Translations under genes and position numbers: made by a program | Shown: one piece after another, positions 58,112-62,405 of the stretch | How the letters are laid out: each line of letters opens with the position of its first letter | How positions within the stretch are numbered: the first letter of the stretch is position 1 | Origin: Undaria pinnatifida | Lineage: Eukaryota > Sar > Phaeophyceae > Laminariales > Alariaceae | Assembly: GCA_012845835.1 (NCBI GenBank) | Contig: JABAKD010000017.1 | Coordinates: 5,258,151-5,322,150 of the forward strand | Length of the DNA: 64,000 nucleotides | Direction of reading: 5' to 3' | Notes under the pieces: generated by a model | What the model was told of the DNA's origin: nothing | Databases searched by the model: none | The model's input: the letters and a program-made list of their open reading frames with translations, nothing else

Positions 58112-61100
58112 CTCGCATCAACTCGCACAATCGAGTCCTTTGTCACAGGACAGGCCCCAGTTACGGGGAAGTGGAAGGAAACTACAGTAATACATTTATA
58201 AAATAGATGTGATGTTTTGCATAGCTCAAAATTCCCCACCTTAAGTGTAAATACCAATACTTACCATTAAAGTGGACAAAAAATAAGACACCTCCCAATA
58301 AAAACTCACTCATATAGTACATGACGAGTACCAACAACGCAGCTTACAAAGATGAGTATTGACCTGAAATTCGTCAAACTCACGGCTGACGTCCTTGAAA
58401 ATTAGTTGTAAAATACACCTGAGAAAGAATACACCAAGAAGTGATGCACGTATAACTTCGTGTATCATAGCTGAAGCAAGTCATGCATAAGCCGAAAACT
58501 ATAAAAATGAAATCGGAAGTCACCGTACGTGTATACGCGCCAGTACACTGGCCTGGCCATCAAATATCATTTTTCCGGGATACTTGGATATGCCCTTGTA
58601 TTGGTTCACCAGTGGAATGCCCGTGTACCTGGTAGCTATTAATAGTACAGGACGTTGACTGGCCAGCACCATGCGCCTGGCGCAGCAAAAGACCAGTACC
58701 AACTACGAAGGCATACAGGGATAATTTAACAATCCTCGCCCCTCTTCCTCTCTCGTTGTTGTTGTTGCTGCTGTCCCTTTTTTTCCCGGTTTTGCGTGGC
58801 GTCAGACGCGGTGGCCCCTGTTCAAGCTGGCGGATTGGCAGCGCTACCTGGTGCTGTCCAGCTCAATCTCGATCTTCCTGTTCGTCACCTTCGTCGGGTA
58901 CTCCGGTTACCAGTGAGAACATGCACCGCCGACCGGAAAACATGTTTAGAAAAAAGGGGAAAACAGGCTTCAGCTGTTTGAGAGATCTTCTGTTCTTTGC
59001 AAGCTCAGTTTGATACTTCGATCGATCGCGTGTGTTACGGGGTGTGTGTATCCTCGTGAAGGAGACAGGTCGGTGGCTCCCTGCTGATGCCTGCAAACCA
59101 GTTGTATGTATGTGCGGCCCCCCTGACTAGGTGTACCTGGTATGGTAAGCAGCATGGAAATGGCGAAACAAGTACTTACCTGGCATGAATTGTGGTATCA
59201 TATAGTCGACGTTTTTCCCGGAAATGTTTTTGTTGCCGTGTTTTTTTTTTCCGGACAACTTCCGCACACCTCAGCCCCGGGTTGGGGTTATGGTTGTGAT
59301 TAATGTTGGCGTTATGGTTATGGTTGGTTCTGGGGGTCGAGTCAACACACGGTAGAGGTTGCGAGTTTTGAGCCAAAAAAAGGTATACCTGGCCGGTTGA
59401 GGGGCTCAAGTGCGGAACTATCCTCGGTTGGTTTGATGATTTGTACAAGTATGTTAATAGTAAGTAGCGCGTAGAAATGCTGGTCGGGAACTCCTGCTGC
59501 ACCCCTCGTGTGGGATGACTCGGCGTTTTATCCGAAATTCCCTTCGATGCTGAAACCACACGACGTATACCGTATTCTACACAAGATAACACACCCACAT
59601 AAGATACCACACCCCCCACAGAATACGACACCCCGGTGATAATTTTTGGGGCTCGAAATGTAGCGCCTTAGTCTAATACCAAGTAATATGGCGACAGAAG
59701 ATACCACACCCCCCACAGGATACCACACCCGGTGATAATATTTTCAAGCGCTCAAATGTATCACCGGGGGTGTGTTATCTTGTGTAGAATACGGTATACG
59801 CACAAACGTTGTTTTTTTTTCCCGTTTATGTATCCTATATGTTTCGTTACATAGCCTCTGCATTGGCGGCTCTACAGTTAGTAGTATAAATTATCCGAAA
59901 AATTGTCCCGAATACGTACAAAAATATATGGATGCGGTTCGAAAGGCGTTGGCAGGAGACCAGGATTTTTGGTCGTGTCGGGACCTTTTCGGTGTTATTG
60001 AAACGTTGCACACGTCTGACAGATCACGATGTAGATCATTCAGATCGTCTGCAGATCATCTACAGATCATCTACAGGTGGATCCTATAGCTGCCGATATG
60101 AGATGTGGTGAAGGGTATCTATATAAGTCGAATGCATATCCAACACGGCAACTAATTGATGCAGATCGTACGGCTCCCACCCGGTAACATAAGCTAGACC
60201 ATACAGCTCTATACCTGAACTGTAGGTGAAAATAATAGATCATCTGTCTGACGTGTAGAGGGTGGTCGGTCAAGGGGCTAGAGCGGTTGTTACGGGGGTA
60301 GACCAGGGGAACACACCAAAAGACGAAACGGAGCCCAGCTACTCCTAAAAATTTCATAAAAGGAAGAAACAAATTCGGATCATGTGGTTTCTGTAAGAAT
60401 GAGAAAATGGCTGTTTTTTTTTCAGCTCTTTTTTTTTCTTGGTTTTTCATAACCCTCCCGTTGCCTACCTTAGAAATACGACAAACATTGGGTAAGCTTT
60501 TTGTTTTTTGTGTACCCCCTGGGTAGGCCGTTTTTCTTTTTTGGTTTGCCGGCGCTGTCGGCGTGATGTCCGCCTCAGTCTCCAATCTTGCTCTTCCTTC
60601 ACCTTCGTAGGGTATTCCGGTTTACCAGCGAGACACTAAATGTTTTGCACGAGAGCGGCCGAAGGCTCCGATTTAGACCAGGTTTCGAGCCGTCTTCGAA
60701 TAGCTCGAGCTGAGGCTCACCCCTTGCCGCGCTGTTACCTGGATGTGCATCAGCTTGCTCGACTCTCCTGACCCTGCGTGGGTCGGCGTCGGGGCCGTGC
60801 TCGCTTTGTGTCGTGGTGGCCAAAGCAAAATCACATTTTTGCAAATATTTTACTGGTATTCTGTTATTAATAGGCGTATGGTACGATAAAAGTGCACTTT
60901 TTTTTTTTTTTTGTTCTGGGGCTCCTCACTTGACATTGTTTTGTGTTTTTTTTTTTTTTTGAGAAAAGATGAAAGTTTTGTACGATGAACCATCCAACGA
61001 TCTAACACGGTATAGGCTATGCACCTCAAATAGTGAACAAGGCAAGATGGTGGAATAGACTTGCAGATGGGTCTACGCCCGTTTCCCGATCCGACCAAAA

Positions 61101-62374
61101 AGTGCTTTTTGCTCGCAAACGCCAACAGTCCGCCGTCCCAAAGATCCGGGCGGCCAACTTGTTGGGTAAGCTCTGAAGTTCCGACGACTTTTGGCCAAGG
61201 TAAGGAGCCCAGTCATTCAGGAAACACTTGAGACCAAGAAGTGCTATTTGCCTCTATCGTAGTATGAAGCCCCCTTGGGGTTTGAGAGAGAAGATGTGTG
61301 GCAAGAAGAATGATGACGCATCTGGCGCCCGCACTGTGCTATACTACACGCCCGCTGGCCGACACGCGTGCTAAGTTAACTCGTTTGGGACGTCATACGC
61401 CAAACTTGACGAAAACAACTGACAATTCGTAGTACAGCATCATCGGCCACATGACGCAGTCCGAGCTGGTGCTGGTGTACGAGATGTCTTCGAACTGCAA
61501 CGCAACGCAGGAAGCTGCGAGGCAAGGCAAGCGTGAGGCGTGGCGATACTAATCGGACCACCTCTGGCTTTTCCTACACGCTTTTGATTAGATCGCCCTC
61601 GTTACTCTTGGGTCTGGGTACTGTCAGTGAAGATATAATCAAGTCCCGAAAAACGGTCAAGGTTAGCACGTGCTTCTGACGGGGCTCCTGTCCTGAACCC
61701 AAAATCATCCGAATGCCCTTTTTGTTCTGCGATATACTCCGTATATGTTTCTTTTTTTTCTGTATACCTGGGTGACACGGGATTGTTGATTTGATCGGGT
61801 ATCCGTTTCTTTGTTTTCGTGTTTGACGGTTCGTTTCTGAGGGCTCCTCACTTAACGTCTTTACAGCGGTGAACCCATTTTTTTTTTTTTCCCAGAAATT
61901 CACTTGAAGTTAGTACAGGGAGGGAGATCGGGGCTCTGAAGGGGCTGTAAGCCAAAGCAAAAAGCTTTGGGTACACCTGTACAACGAAAGTTTTGGCTTT
62001 TCAAAAAGTACTGAAAAATCGCGACGAATTTGGGCTAACGTCTTCACCACTGGAACTACCTTATGGGGACAAATTTACTTGAATTTAGTATAGGGAGGGA
62101 TTTCGGGGCTTAAAAGGGGTGAAGGAGAGCACCATCATGCTGCAGTGTCTCAGCCTAAAAGTGCTATACCTCTATCGTAGCATGCGCCGTTTTTTTTTTT
62201 ATTTTTTTCGGGGGAGATGAGATTCACGAGGTCCCTAGGGCGAGGAGCGCCTACCGTAGCGTATGCTCGAAGCTACAAGATGAAAAACTCCCTCACGATT
62301 TATGGAAGGGTGGCATTATACGATCGTACTGCTCGCTCACTTTTCCGTCGTCGTCATCGTCGTCGTCGTCGTTG

Positions 62375-62405
<31 letters not shown>

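Noticed and set aside
58900-58915. Gene ending at the stop just after exon 16 (TGA at 58913)
   Set aside because: A GT donor lies before it, and exon 17 continues the family sequence in matching phase.
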